Source: Metarhizium brunneum (taxonomy: Eukaryota; Ascomycota; Sordariomycetes; Hypocreales; Clavicipitaceae). From it: DNA of 64,000 nucleotides. A model generated the notes under the pieces. That model saw nothing but the letters and a program-made list of their open reading frames with translations, searched no databases and was not told the DNA's origin. Position numbers and translations under genes: made by a program. The first letter of the stretch is position 1. Every line of letters starts with the position of its first letter. Positions 12,978-24,038 of this stretch are shown here, piece by piece. Location of the stretch: contig NC_089422.1 in the NCBI RefSeq assembly GCF_013426205.1, forward strand, positions 4,278,001-4,342,000, written 5' to 3'.

Positions 12978-13584
12978 ATGTCTGCAATCGGCCTCGACTT
13001 CACCAAGAACCTCTCCTACTTCACCGTGAGCCCACGACCCTCGCCTATGCCTCGTGTTCAACCAACTCATCATCAACCCCTGACCTAGATCCCCGCCGTC
13101 TTCATCGCAACCTGCCTCGGCCCTCACACCTTGGCCGTCGCCTGCTCCGGCAAGACGTACGACAACGCAAACCCGCGAGCGTTGCGCGACGCCGTCTGCA
13201 AGAACGAAGCCATCGACAAGCCCGTAAGCCTTGCAAGCCACCTGTACTTTTCCTGCCCACGTCCAAAAAAATAAATTAACAGTTTCTCTCTTCCTCCAGC
13301 GCCAGCAGATGATCCTCCGCGCAAAGGGCGCCTCCGAGAACGGCTTCGAATCGCTGGGCCTCTTCGCGGGCGGTGTCATCGCCGCCAACCAGGCCGGGCT
13401 TCACCCGTGCGTCCTCAACACCCTGAGCATCGGCTATCTCGCCGCCCGGCTCGCCTATGTGTTTTGCTACGTCAAGCTCGGCGCGAACAGGAAGCTGGCC
13501 GGGCTGCGCAGCCTGGCGTGGATGGTCAGCGTGACGCTGTGCCTGACCATGTGGGTGAAGGCTGGGATCAAGGCGATGCAGTGA
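12978..13584 (+). CDS. MAPEG-family membrane protein
   Basis: Small integral membrane protein of the eicosanoid/glutathione metabolism (MAPEG) family, whose members are trimeric ER enzymes such as microsomal glutathione S-transferases. Three exons, 12978-13025, 13089-13223 and 13300-13584, join at codon boundaries to 155 residues, a usual MAPEG length. The family core is visible as RAKGASENGFESLGLF followed by AGGVIAANQAG, then two further hydrophobic segments (LSIGYLAARLAYVFCYV and SLAWMVSVTLCLTMWV). The N-terminal exon encodes MSAIGLDFTKNLSYFT ahead of the first membrane helix. The start context CCACCATGTC is strong. Catalytic activity is uncertain, since many fungal MAPEG proteins are uncharacterised. 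Confidence 0.87.
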
Positions 13585-13640
13585 TAATTCTTGGGCGCGA
13601 CAATTAGTGCATCCAGGCCACGCCTGTGCCTCTATACGGC

Positions 13641-13675
13641 GTCGTCTTGTTGTTGTTGTTGTTGTCGTCGTCGTT
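13641..13675. repeat. GTT/GTC trinucleotide tract
   Basis: An imperfect run of TTG/TCG trinucleotides in the 3' flank of the MAPEG gene. Confidence 0.8.
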
Positions 13676-13931
13676 GCTTCTGACTTGACGACTGCTGCTC
13701 TTGCCGTTTTTCCCCCCTCATGACCATGTTCAACTAATAGACAAGTACCTAGCTCCATTAGATGTATGATCCATAGACCCTTCAGGGGGAAAATGTCATA
13801 TACTCCCGTGCCTTCCTCTTGAATCCTCAAATCTGATCCCCGGGTGGGAAGACGTGAACCCTCCAGTTTTCCTCCTACCTTGCCTCGCTGCTCCTCAAAC
13901 CATACGCTGTCATAGTATATACATATCTGAC

Positions 13932-14330
13932 ATGGTTAGAATGCTTTCCCACAAGCCCATCATCCTCTTCGCCCTCCTTTGCGCCGCGGGCTCCCTCCCC
14001 AGGGACAAAATTCCTCGCCCAACGCCCACAGTCACCCATCGCCGACACCCTATCACGGCATCTAGATTGCAGGCTACTCGCGTCCCGGGCCCTCTGCCAA
14101 CCGAGTCCGAGGTCCGGGGTGACGTCTCCTCGCGTTGCAGGCCAGACTGTCAGCACACCTACTGCGATGAACATGAGGCAATGTGGTGCTACGTGTGGGG
14201 TGGTGTATCGGCATACGATCTTTCGCTCGGCATCATTCCTGGCGAGACGAGGGTGTATCTCGGGACTTGTGATGGTAAACCAAAGACTGTGGCCCCGAAA
14301 TGCTGTGGGGGAAACTGTGGACACGATTAA
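13932..14330 (+). CDS. small secreted cysteine-rich protein, candidate
   Basis: No family recognised. The frame from 13932 gives 132 residues. It begins with a basic stretch and a hydrophobic core (HKPIILFALLCAAGS) that looks like a signal peptide; a second ATG at 13941 would serve equally. A Pro/Arg/Thr-rich linker follows. The mature C-terminal half holds eight cysteines, in the order CxxxC, C, C, C, then a CC pair and a final C five residues before the end. Such compact cysteine patterns are typical of fungal secreted effectors and antimicrobial-like proteins, but no function is claimed. The frame is open further upstream to 13854. It could be a chance frame, although the cysteine spacing and signal peptide together argue against that. 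Confidence 0.48.
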   Translation: MVRMLSHKPIILFALLCAAGSLPRDKIPRPTPTVTHRRHPITASRLQATRVPGPLPTESEVRGDVSSRCRPDCQHTYCDEHEAMWCYVWGGVSAYDLSLGIIPGETRVYLGTCDGKPKTVAPKCCGGNCGHD

Positions 14331-14678
14331 TGTGACGGGTAAAAATCGTCGTCCTGTTGCTTGGCCTTCTTCCGTTGGTATTTGGAAACTGAGTTTCTGG
14401 GGAAAGGGGCTTGCTGTTTGAGTGCTGATATAGGAATTTTGGGCTTGCGAATAACTTTTACAAAAGGGACTTGACTAGCCAGAAATTGTGAATCTTGTCT
14501 GCTGACAATGAGTATTATTAAAAAAGATCAAATTCAATGCAGTTTGTTTATCCAAGAATATGGGATGTGGACATACAAATCTGACCAGCCCAGGAAAAAT
14601 TGCATCATCCCATACGCCTGGATCACACATCACCTTCCCCTGATGCATATATGCCTTGAGAGCATCCTCTATTGCGGG
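14331..14678. other. intergenic, convergent 3' ends
   Basis: AT-rich stretch between the convergent cysteine-rich candidate and the sugar transporter. It probably holds both 3' UTRs. No gene seen. Confidence 0.6.
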
Positions 14679-16625
14679 CTAGTTCCCCGCGTCCTCGTCA
14701 GCGAGTAAAGCACCTCGGGCCTCGTCGTGAACAGCCTCCTCCGTCGTATCCACGTCGTCTTTAATTCTAACAGCAAAGATGCAAGACCCAAGGACAAATA
14801 TACCCCCAAGTGCCATGACAATGGCAAAACTGTGATCACCGGGTGTACCCCGCGGCTTCTGCAGAAACTTGAACACTATACTCGATCCCACAGTGGCGAC
14901 GACTTGGGGAACTGCAATGGCCATATTGTGAATGCCCAGGATCACACCGGCTTGGTCCACTTCTTCTTCTTCTTCTTCTTCTTCTTCATTACCCAATTCA
15001 GCATCCATGTCTTGCGAGTTTCCGTTGGATGACGGTGCATCGGGGTCATTGCTCTGAGGCGGTGCCATATTTTGAAGCCTCTGCACCCGAGCAATGGCGT
15101 CTCGCCGACTGATTTCGCCGCTGATGATCGCCCATGGAGCCCACAGAGCCATGGCCCAAGTGATGCCGGCCAAACCTATTAGAACCGTGGCTCCTGCAAC
15201 CGACCGGACAAGTACCGTGCAGAACATGGAGACTGCGAATAAGACGAGCGATCCGAGCCAGGCCCGTTTCAGGGTGAATCCTGGGATTCTCAAATAGTCG
15301 AGGTATGATCGTCGCGGCAGTCCAGTTGTCTTGGTCGCAACAGGTTGACCCGTGTGCTTGTTGACGGACACAGGGTGACCGTCGAACGTCGGCGCAATGA
15401 AGAAAGGTAGAAATATGTTTGTGAGTAGGCTCACAATAGCGTTGACCAGTAACGCAAATGTCCCGATGCGGGTGGCTTGTTCGTACAAAGCCTCCAGCTC
15501 CTCGAGCGTCATGTTGGGGTTCTCCTCAAGGTATGGCTGGACATATATCTCTCCAATGTACGAAGAGGTATAAAACAGGAGCGGGAAAAACCCAACCCAA
15601 GCAAAGAACTGGACTTCGCAGACTCGTTTAGTTTGCGGGGGCAGTCGCTTAATCGACTTGAGGATGTTGAAGAAGAATGCGATAATGTTTGGCGTCTTCT
15701 TGATAGGGGAACCGTCTTTTCGAGGATCCCTTTCACGAATACTAGCCGTACTGAGTGCGATTGTGATTGCTAGTCCAATACTGGCCACTGCGCAAAGAAT
15801 TTTGAACTGGTTGTCTCCAAGAAACCACAGGTGTGCGGGAAGATTCACATATCCCGCAATAAACCCTATGATGTTTCCAATGCCAGTAGCCCGACTCGCC
15901 ATGGCATTTGCTTCCTCTTGTTGATGAGCAGGCGCACAGTCCACAAAGAAAGCGCGAATAGCGGCTTGGACAGTATTGATAGCAATATCAAGCACATATA
16001 CCCCAATCACAGCGGCGATGATGGTGACAACTTTCACACCTTCCGACTTGGGGTCCGCGCCAAAGATGCCTAGTATACCTCCAACAATCTCTCGCGCCCA
16101 GGCGAGGAACATTAGCCCAGCAACAGTAGCAATAGTGCCACCCACCATGAATGGCCGACGTTTGCCCCATCGCATGCGGCAGTTGTCGCTGATCATTCCG
16201 ACATACGGCACAACGAGAGTGCCCGTCAACGGCCCAGCAATCCATACCAGTGCCATGAGTGACTTGCTAAGGCCGAGAGATAGTAGATACGGTGATCCAT
16301 TCGACAGCTCAACCGCCCATGCGAGCTGCAAACCGCCCATGCTGATTGTCAGCATGATCATGTACCACAACCCCTTGGTTTCCTGCGTCTCGTCAACATG
16401 CTGTAAGGCAGGAGTTGGTCTTGCTGCATCATCTGGATCCGACTCATTGCTGCTGAGGAGAGGAGAGTTCTCATTAACCGCGTGGTTCAAGCGAGTGGCG
16501 AGTGATGGTGCTGTCAGGCCAGGTTCGATGTCACCGGTATCCGGTTGTCCTGAAGTAGATGGTGATTTGACAGGCTCGGGGACAGCAGTCGTATCCCGGG
16601 CGTCCTCTTCCCGTAGACTCGCCAT
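14679..16625 (-). CDS. MFS sugar transporter, SLC45/SUT (GPH) type
   Basis: Proton-coupled alpha-glucoside/sucrose transporter of the plasma membrane, by family. Intronless. The start at 16625 (MASLREEDARD, context ATCATGGCG) is preferred over an in-frame ATG ten codons upstream, giving 648 residues. A cytosolic acidic N-tail precedes twelve predicted membrane segments. The loop after TM2-3 carries GMISDNCRMRWGKRRPF, the RxGRRRPF signature of plant SUT, animal SLC45 and fission yeast Sut1 proteins. Between TM6 and TM7 lies a charged loop (SIRERDPRKDG). A long hydrophilic loop near the end contains a run of nine glutamates, encoded by a TTC/GAA microsatellite at about 14961-14988. Substrate (sucrose, maltose, other glucosides) cannot be decided from sequence. 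Confidence 0.9.
   Translation of the reverse strand: MASLREEDARDTTAVPEPVKSPSTSGQPDTGDIEPGLTAPSLATRLNHAVNENSPLLSSNESDPDDAARPTPALQHVDETQETKGLWYMIMLTISMGGLQLAWAVELSNGSPYLLSLGLSKSLMALVWIAGPLTGTLVVPYVGMISDNCRMRWGKRRPFMVGGTIATVAGLMFLAWAREIVGGILGIFGADPKSEGVKVVTIIAAVIGVYVLDIAINTVQAAIRAFFVDCAPAHQQEEANAMASRATGIGNIIGFIAGYVNLPAHLWFLGDNQFKILCAVASIGLAITIALSTASIRERDPRKDGSPIKKTPNIIAFFFNILKSIKRLPPQTKRVCEVQFFAWVGFFPLLFYTSSYIGEIYVQPYLEENPNMTLEELEALYEQATRIGTFALLVNAIVSLLTNIFLPFFIAPTFDGHPVSVNKHTGQPVATKTTGLPRRSYLDYLRIPGFTLKRAWLGSLVLFAVSMFCTVLVRSVAGATVLIGLAGITWAMALWAPWAIISGEISRRDAIARVQRLQNMAPPQSNDPDAPSSNGNSQDMDAELGNEEEEEEEEEVDQAGVILGIHNMAIAVPQVVATVGSSIVFKFLQKPRGTPGDHSFAIVMALGGIFVLGSCIFAVRIKDDVDTTEEAVHDEARGALLADEDAGN
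14961..14988. repeat. TTC/GAA microsatellite inside the transporter CDS
   Basis: Nine consecutive TTC units (GAA on the coding strand) encode a polyglutamate run in the cytosolic loop before the last two membrane segments. Length change in whole units would keep the frame. Confidence 0.9.
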
Positions 16626-19051
16626 GATGGAAATTTGACGAAGGCAGGGGGGCAATCTACGCGTGCGGCCGCCAGCTTGATAACTCGCCCGAGGTTTGAT
16701 GGAGAAGCCCGTGTAGCTTGACGTAGCTTCTCGGGGTTACAGCAAGGCCTGTCTTGCGCAAAAGAGCGTCAAGTGGTACAGGATCATTATGGTGCAGTAG
16801 GTGAGGCCATGGAAATAGCAGACAGTGCGCTCGGCTGATTTTCGTGCAACGGTCTATTGTGACGAGTAAAAGTGCCACGCGACTCGGTGCTGTGACCAAT
16901 GCTCCCTCAGAATGAGGTCACGACGTCATTGTCTTTCATTGGGGGCCGATGCCAACGCGGCTGCGCGCATGTATAGGGACCTGGCCGTGGGCTTTGAATG
17001 AGCTGGTGTCCACAGTACCGTTGACCTATAGCCCTTCCATGTTGGGCCGCCATTGTCTCAAGGAAGGCGCCTCCCTACCCTATACGGTTACCCTAGCTTG
17101 GGGTAACAGACCATCTGGTCGACCAATCATAGGCCTTTTGAGCCAGGCCTACCCTAACCCTATTTTCCGTGTGCAATTGTGCCGGCTTGCGGATCTTCGT
17201 CCTTGTTTGGCAAATTGAACCATGTGTGATTGTCAATTTTCCATCGTCGGGCGCTGTATGCCTACGAGAGATAAGGATTGCCGTGGGTGAAGACGCGGCA
17301 TGATCGGAAGCTTGTCTGGAATGCTCTATTCAAAAAAGCCAAACATTGGAAAGTCAAGGCTCCGACATGCGTCATGGGGCAGTGAGCGATTACTGGACTG
17401 TATCTCTGGAGTTGTGTTTGACGTGGCGGCCAACCGCTCTTGTAGTACGTACAAGAATATGACCAGTCCATGTTGTCGAGGCTAACAATTGTAGGCCAAT
17501 CAGCAGGCAGGTGGTTCGTATGTACTGTTTTGAGTGCCTAATCTAGTATTGACTACGGAGTAGTACTAGTATCAATTGATGTGGCCCTCCGAACTGGCCC
17601 CGAGGATTCAAATGTCAAGTGTCGCGGAATGGACCCAATGACGTCGACACCGCATCCAGACGTCCACGCAAGCAGAGAACAACAGGACACATGCAACGCC
17701 AAGTACTCCGTAATCCTGGCAGGCCTGGTCCGGCCCTAGTACTCGCCCCAAGCAGCTACTGCCTTCTGCCCCATCATTGCGGCGTTTATACGGAGTACGG
17801 AGTATGGACAGACGGATTGCCTGCTGCCTGTCTGGACTTTGTTTTCCACCCAAGCTTTGGTGGTGGTGGTGGTAGCAGATCAACAGGTGGCCGACTTGAC
17901 TTGGGACAGACATTGAACGGCGAGCACCGGCCGAACCATTTCCCTCATCCCGAGTTATGCCGCGCTTCAAGCTTGGATCGGCACGAGAAGCCGCATCGCG
18001 GCACGCCCGTCGAAGCCACTGTGGACAGAGGTCGTGAGCGACGGCAATGGCAACGCGAACCGCGAACAGCCATGACATGAGTGCAGCACGCAGAGTTTTT
18101 CCCGCTCTCTTGGCGTCGGCTCGCCAGTCCTGGAGCAAAAGGGCCGCCTGGCTCGGTGTAAAAGTCCGGTCCAGGCAAGCGCGGGTGCCCCGGGCTGCCC
18201 GGCCTAGTCGAGATTCAGAGCTGACATGGAACCAGACATGGACCAGACAGGGACATTTGAGGCCCCGTAGTCTAGACCTGGGGCCGCCGGTGGCGGTGCC
18301 AAAGTTCCCACAGAAGCCCACTGCAGCCCACTGCAGCCCACTGAAGGGCCCCAGGCGACGTGCCTTTGGCCTATGGGAGCCACGGGAACTTGACGGCTTT
18401 TGTCGTCGGGCTCCACCGCAAACGGCCTGTCGCTCGTGGTTCCATCAATGTTCTTTTCCTGTTCCACCAGCCACACCGGCACCGCGTGGGCCAAGTGAGT
18501 GACTTTTTGACGTCGGCCAAGGACATGCATGTGCAGTGAAGACATGGAGCGCTGCATGCCGACGCCTGCCACCAGCACCAAGCACCTCCCAACCAAACCC
18601 CAGCAGTTTGAAAACACCGCGTCGAGCCCCCCGAATCAGTCCCGTCTCCGCACTCCAGAGCCCCCAGAGCCCCAAGGCCCCACACGCAGCCGGCCCACCT
18701 CCCACTCACGCCTCGCCTCGCACCAGACTCAACCACGCAAGCATCGGCGCCAGAGACGACAATGGGCCGAAAAGAGTCGCCACCAACTACGGAGTACCAT
18801 ACTACCATGTCGACGCCATGCACGCGAAGACGAAGCCCAGAGGGTTCCTGCGGGCGCCGCCCCAGAGGCTTGCATTGCAGACTTTCCCAGGCTTCCTCAG
18901 ATTCCCGATTCCCTTTATAATTGTCCTAGATCTGCACCCCCCTTCGATCTCGTCGTTCCGCTGAGCCTTCCTCAACTGCGGTATATTGGTGCACATCTGT
19001 ATTGCAATCAAATTCGTCAATCCCTCGTCTGCTCTGCCAAAGATTGCTACA
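16626..19051. other. intergenic region
   Basis: Divergent interval between the transporter and the 146-residue protein gene. It holds TACTCCGTA words at 17554, 17704, 17789, 17796 (overlapping pair) and 18788, a GGT run at 17859 and a 10-bp tandem repeat at 18315. Open frames reach 237 codons on the minus strand, but their composition is unstructured and they span the intergenic words, so I do not call them. A TATAA at about 18915 could serve the downstream gene. Confidence 0.5.
18315..18344. repeat. 10-bp tandem repeat, three copies
   Basis: Three copies of the unit AGCCCACTGC, the last with one base changed. Confidence 0.85.
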
Positions 19052-19492
19052 ATGGCTATCCGAGACCGATTTCGTCGTGCCTTGCGCAAGTCCGACAGCT
19101 CAGACACCATCTCGCCGACAAACAGCAACACAACCACTGCCACCACCAGCGAGACGTCTTCGCTACACAAGTCAACCAGCAGCAAATTCGCCAGAACCTT
19201 TGCATTCAGCCGCCGCTCAAAAGACGAGTCACACGAGGAATCCAAGAGGAACAAGAAGAACAAGAAGACCCACCCCAGCCAACGACCTCTGACGCTGCAA
19301 AACCTGAAGCATCAGGAAATGCTCAGCCATTTCAGCATGACCTTTGGAGCCTCAGACCCGAGCCAGATTGAGAGTGCCAGTTTCATTGGTGTGAGCCCGT
19401 GTTGCACCCGGGCACCCAGCCTCGAGATCGACAGGGCAGAGATCAGCCACTCGCTGACGGGCTCGCCGAACCCCGACTCGGTCCGAGACTGA
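19052..19492 (+). CDS. conserved-looking small basic protein, unknown function
   Basis: Intronless frame of 146 residues from the ATG at 19052 (context CTACAATGGC). The N-terminus is short and amphipathic-basic (MAIRDRFRRALRK). Residues 15-60 are Ser/Thr/Asn-rich, a lysine-rich stretch (KRNKKNKK) follows, and then comes a more ordered block, PLTLQNLKHQEMLSHFSMTFG. That block resembles one I recall in other Hypocrealean hypothetical proteins, which supports a real gene; I cannot confirm this without a search. No membrane segment or signal peptide. The frame continues upstream to 18986, but the chosen start has the better context. No function can be assigned. Confidence 0.62.
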   Translation: MAIRDRFRRALRKSDSSDTISPTNSNTTTATTSETSSLHKSTSSKFARTFAFSRRSKDESHEESKRNKKNKKTHPSQRPLTLQNLKHQEMLSHFSMTFGASDPSQIESASFIGVSPCCTRAPSLEIDRAEISHSLTGSPNPDSVRD

Positions 19493-20819
19493 AGAGGCGA
19501 ATAGGCGCGCTGCATTGCATCTCTACAGCGGGAGCCTCACTACCGCCTGGCGCCGACGGCGATAAACATAGACCACACACCACTTCAAGGGGCAGAACAT
19601 TAGAGTTGCCTTGCGCTGGTGGTACGACCGCCGCCAAAGAGGCACACGAGGGGTGGCACTGTTCCCCAAACGACCGGCATCCTGCAATAACCGCCGCAGA
19701 CCATTTGGAGTTGGGAGGCAACGTAGCCCAAGTCCGCCCATCTCTCAAATCTCTCACTCAAACACCAGCGAGAGAACACGGAACGTTGCAGGGTCTCCCC
19801 CCTGCCACACACTCTTTTTCTCTCCACCTTGACTTCCCTCTCTGCCTCTCTCACACTCTCTCTCACCCTCACTCTTTTTAATATGGAAAAATATTGTCTA
19901 GAGGAATTAGAGGAATACACGGTATTGCAGTAGAAGGCTGCCACGGCAACCACCCCCACGATCTAACCACCTTTTCTGTGGTTACTACAACACGACTACG
20001 CCATGGTTGGCACTACCACGGCGAAGAATACACAAAAGTGCTTGCATGTATTATACGAACGGGCATGAATTACACGGGACTACGGGCTACTTTGGGGCAT
20101 TCAGCGTTGGCACACATCAAGCATTTGGCATATTCGGTTATTCGGCGGTCATGGATGGATGACTCTGCCGGCGTTCTTTGTTTTATCTACCGACACATGC
20201 ACCATATCTACTCGCGTACATGTCGGCATGCATATTTTTTATGTGAGCAAAGGTGTCTGGCGACCTGGCTATAGCTTATATTGGCCAGTACGAAAACCTT
20301 ATTGGCATAGACGATAATACACCGTTTTTGATTTCACTTGATCCAAGTCTCTCTGGACCCTCTCATCGTTGTGAGCGTTACCGGTGAATATCCTCTCGTC
20401 ATTGATGATGAATGTTCCTTTATTTTAGTCTTGCGTTTCTCGTGAAAGACTGACACGTCAAGGCAATATCTGTTGGGTGGTTTTGCAATTATACCCTCAG
20501 GCATGTCTTGTGATTCTTGGTCCGGCATATAAGCAGCCAACACTCACCACGCAAACGGAAGGAGCAGCGATGCGTCACTGTTCAAGATGTTCCTCAAGTG
20601 ACTTCGATCCGAGCCTGCCACCTGTCACGGCTGTCACATTCACAGCTCACTGCACCTACCGTATTTGAAGCCAGCTGCCAACGAATGTCTCCACAGGAAT
20701 CAACACAATGTCTGGGGGACGCCTGGTTCCATCTGCAGCTGAGATGAACCTTCTACTTTCAACGTTTCCTTTTCGCGTCGTTTGACCGATGGGACGCCAA
20801 TCAAAGCCAGCCGGCCACC
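19493..20819. other. intergenic region
   Basis: CT-rich just after the 146-residue gene (19800-19880), then AT-rich. No supported gene or RNA. Confidence 0.6.
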
Positions 20820-21891
20820 ATGTCCTCCAAATCCTTCTTCGTCTTGAAGACAAAGGCCATCCCGAGTCGCTACCAGCTGTCCAAAAATATCCAGACCCTT
20901 CTCGAGGGCCTTGACAGTTACCATGTCGGAAGTCTCGACGTCGAAGAGCTCGGAAGGCTAGTGCGCCTGAGTCCTCGGCGAAGGGCCGCGGTTGCAAATA
21001 CTATCACGAAATGTGCCAACATTCTTAAAAAGGACCCCTCAGAGGTCAAGACTTGCGTTGACATTATCGAGATGTGCACAGAGATTCTGGAGATTGCAGG
21101 TGAGAAACTGCCGTGACTTGCGCCAAGTCTTGGGCACTCGTCTTACATGCAATCGCAGACAGGCAAAGCTCTACCGAAGGCTTCCCCTTCATGAAAATGC
21201 CAATAGAAATTCGTGCAAGAACGCTGGATCTCATAATCGACAATACATTTCGAACGCCAGTGGTAGTGCCGGCTGGGAAACCGTCACCTTGCAGATGCCC
21301 CAGGTTCGACAGGGACAATGTCTTTCAAACCTCCCAGATGAAAGCGCTGCCGACACTGTTAGGTGCGGCTTTAGGTGAGGAGTTCTACCGCATCTTCTTT
21401 TGTAAAAAAAGGTTCCGATTTCGCTGTGCTTGTGAGCTTCTTGCACATATTAATCATAATTCGCACTTCACGGATCATGTTCGCCACATAGCGGTCCACT
21501 GGTGCGGCCCAGAATCAGCAAATACCTTCAAATTGCTCCCCCAGTTGCTTAAGCTAGAGTCTCTGACACTCAATATTTCCAAGTCGACGCTGGTGCATCT
21601 GAACGAACGTGCCAGCTTAATGCGAACACATTTTCCTCTTGCCTATCGAAACATAAGGATGTCAGACATCTTGGGCCTGGATGAGCTTTTGCTCGTGCGG
21701 GGCCTCCAAGATGTACATGTATTCAATGTCCAGCCGAAAAGTAACTCCCACGGCGTTGAAATGGATCGTGTGTGCCTTTGGGATTTGCTGACAAGTCAGC
21801 TTACACAACCACGAGAAGTGCGTACATGAGCGTATGGTTGGTTGCGAGCGCTAACTAGTCGTAGGACTTGACAAATACGTTGAGCCTTTGA
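20820..21891 (+). CDS. hypothetical protein with split exons, unknown function
   Basis: Not recognised. Three exons fit without frame conflict: 20820-21099, 21159-21817 and 21865-21891, giving 321 residues. Intron 1 (59 bp) has GTGAGA and GCAG borders; intron 2 (47 bp) has GTGCGT, a CTAAC branch site and GTAG. The start has a strong context (GGCCACCATGTCC). Residues 1-95 look helical and charged; the remainder contains MPIEIRARTLDLII, an EFYRIFF segment and an LPQLLKLESLTL stretch. This layout resembles fungal F-box/LRR-like or DUF-type proteins in which a short helical motif precedes a degenerate repeat region, but no F-box is evident. The last exon encodes only eight residues (DLTNTLSL) and a stop, so the 3' end is the least certain part. 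Confidence 0.62.
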
Positions 21892-22773
21892 CGGGATGAC
21901 CAATGTAATTGGCGATGCACGCAAAAGCGCAGACGAAGTATTGCCTGATTCGGGAGTTCGGGAAGGCAATCAATTGCTGAGATTGTGCTACACGAATTTG
22001 CCTTACCTATAGGAGTGCGAGGATAAATTTCTACAAGTAATGAACAGTACTTTAGTGCATGGAGGCGGAGATGGTGTAATGGATAGACGAAAAATGTAAC
22101 AACTGATAAATTACGATAACCTCCATTTGGTGAAGTCACTGAAGGTTTCGTACTCAAAAAGCGTTGTAAAAGTTTTTCTTGTCTTATACACACACAGCGA
22201 GCTGAGGGTATCCGGCTCAAGATCTGTCCTCTAGATGGATTGACCGAGCATTGGCAAAAGACGAGGAACAGAAACGAGCTACGAGAATCAACACCTACCG
22301 TAGAGAGAGCTGTCTGTACCTGAGGCTGCTCGCAATCTCAACAGCCTCGACAACATCAAAAACATGGGTGAATTAAGATTCAAGATGGGTGCGAAGGATC
22401 ATACCCCGATTTTGCCTATTTGCGTCGAACCATACATGGTTGGCAAACACCCGTCATTCTGAAGTTCCGAGTTGATAGACAATCGCTGTCCGAAGATTTT
22501 GGTTGAAAACCTCTTTCCCGCAATTCCCGGAAAAACAAGTTTACCCGAGAGACAATAAGCCCACTCCTCATCAATAGACAGGTCTTCGTCACGTGCGCAT
22601 TTCCGTGACGGTAATTAGTGTGTGCATCGCCGCTTGCCCTACTTGTGCCCCCACAGGGTCGAAAATTCCACCTCGTTAAGCGAGCGCAGACCAAATCTCC
22701 GCCTCTCTTCCCTTCAACCCGAATCCATTGTCCATCATCGAGCACACGGCAACGACCGGTACAGTTGCCCATC
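21892..22773. other. intergenic region, RPS18 promoter side
   Basis: No supported gene. The final 100-150 bases are pyrimidine-rich (for example CCTCTCTTCCCTTCAACCC), as is usual for a fungal ribosomal protein gene leader. Confidence 0.55.
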
Positions 22774-23510
22774 ATGTCGCTCGTTTCGGGAGAGAAGACG
22801 AACTTTCAGTTCGTAAGTAACGCACTGCCTCTACCTTGATTGGCGATTGCTCGACGATTTCAGACTCTAGCGGCCGTTTCGGTGGCGGCCTCGAAATCTT
22901 TCAACACATCGCCAACGAATTACCTTTGTTCATCTCGGTGACATCAGAAGCTAACACTTGGGCAAACAGATCTTGCGTCTTCTGAACACCAATGTTGACG
23001 GCAAGCAGAAGGTTATGTACGCCTTGACCAAGATCAAGGGTGTCGGTCGCCGATACTCCAACTTGGTTTGCAAGAAGGCCGATGTCGACCTGAACAAGCG
23101 GTACGATTTAGACTCCTCCATTCGTCATGAGAGCAAAAAAAGGGGGGGCAGAGAGGGAAAAGAAGTACTGGAGGTAGAGCAAGAGTGCTAATTATTGTGC
23201 TTTCAATAGTGCCGGTGAACTTACCTCCGAAGAGCTTGAGCGAATCGTCACCATTATCCAGAACCCTACCCAGTACAAGATCCCCACCTGGTTCCTCAAC
23301 AGACAGCGCGACATTGTCGACGGCAAGGACTCGCAGATTTTGGCCAACGGCGTCGACTCCAAGCTGCGTGATGATTTGGAGCGCTTGAAGAAGATCCGCG
23401 CTCACCGTGGTCTTCGCCACTACTGGGGTCTCCGTGTCCGTGGCCAGCACACCAAGACCACTGGTCGCCGTGGCCGAACTGTCGGTGTCTCCAAGAAGAA
23501 GGGTGGTTAA
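22774..23510 (+). CDS. rps18: 40S ribosomal protein S18 (uS13)
   Basis: Small-subunit head protein that contacts the P-site tRNA and the 60S subunit at the intersubunit bridge. Three exons, 22774-22812, 22970-23100 and 23210-23510, join to 156 residues, the usual eukaryotic uS13 length. The first exon encodes only [13 protein letters not shown]. The conserved uS13 segments are all present: [41 protein letters not shown], and the C-terminal [16 protein letters not shown]. Intron 1 is 157 bp and intron 2 is 109 bp, long for this window; introns near the start are common in fungal ribosomal protein genes. The position beside SBDS and TrpRS may be coincidence. Confidence 0.97.
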
Positions 23511-24038
23511 ATTATACGCTGTGACGATCACTGCATTGGGATGGGTGTGGAAAGGCGTGACGGACTGGGTTTATTCCATCTTTGTGCGCATATCTGGACG
23601 CAGAGGTTTGCTTTCGGGCAATACAGCTTGGTTTATAGCTGTACTCTAGATCAGAGGTTCATGAATCAAAAGTATTCAAAACAAAATCCGTGCTTTTTGC
23701 CTTGGAGAGCTTCCCCAAATGTGTCGCATGCCACGATGATGAGTGATGATGGGCTTAAGTTTTTTTTCAACTGGGGGACTAGGCTGAGCTGAAAAAGCAC
23801 AGGTGATGGAATTGCATGGCGTCGATCTGGAGATGACTTGGGTTCTCTTGTTACTGGCAACTAATTTGTTCCCCCTCTCTAGGCCCTCGCCAATAGACAG
23901 ACAAAGGTTATGCCGTCAGCGATAGTCATCAAGCATCTTGTTCATGCAGTATCGGAGCCTGTGAGGATGGCAGAGATTCACTCAAGGGAGAGTAGCATGG
24001 GTATCATTCGTAATTTATCTATTAGATTAGACTGCCGT
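23511..24038. other. intergenic, convergent 3' ends of RPS18 and SBDS
   Basis: Presumably both 3' UTRs and terminators. No gene seen. Confidence 0.6.

Noticed and set aside
17608..18321. 237-codon minus-strand frame
   Set aside because: No domain, erratic composition, and it spans several TACTCCGTA words that elsewhere avoid exons.
18529..19371. 280-codon plus-strand frame
   Set aside because: Overlaps the 146-residue gene in another frame; Gln/Pro/His-rich shadow without a domain.
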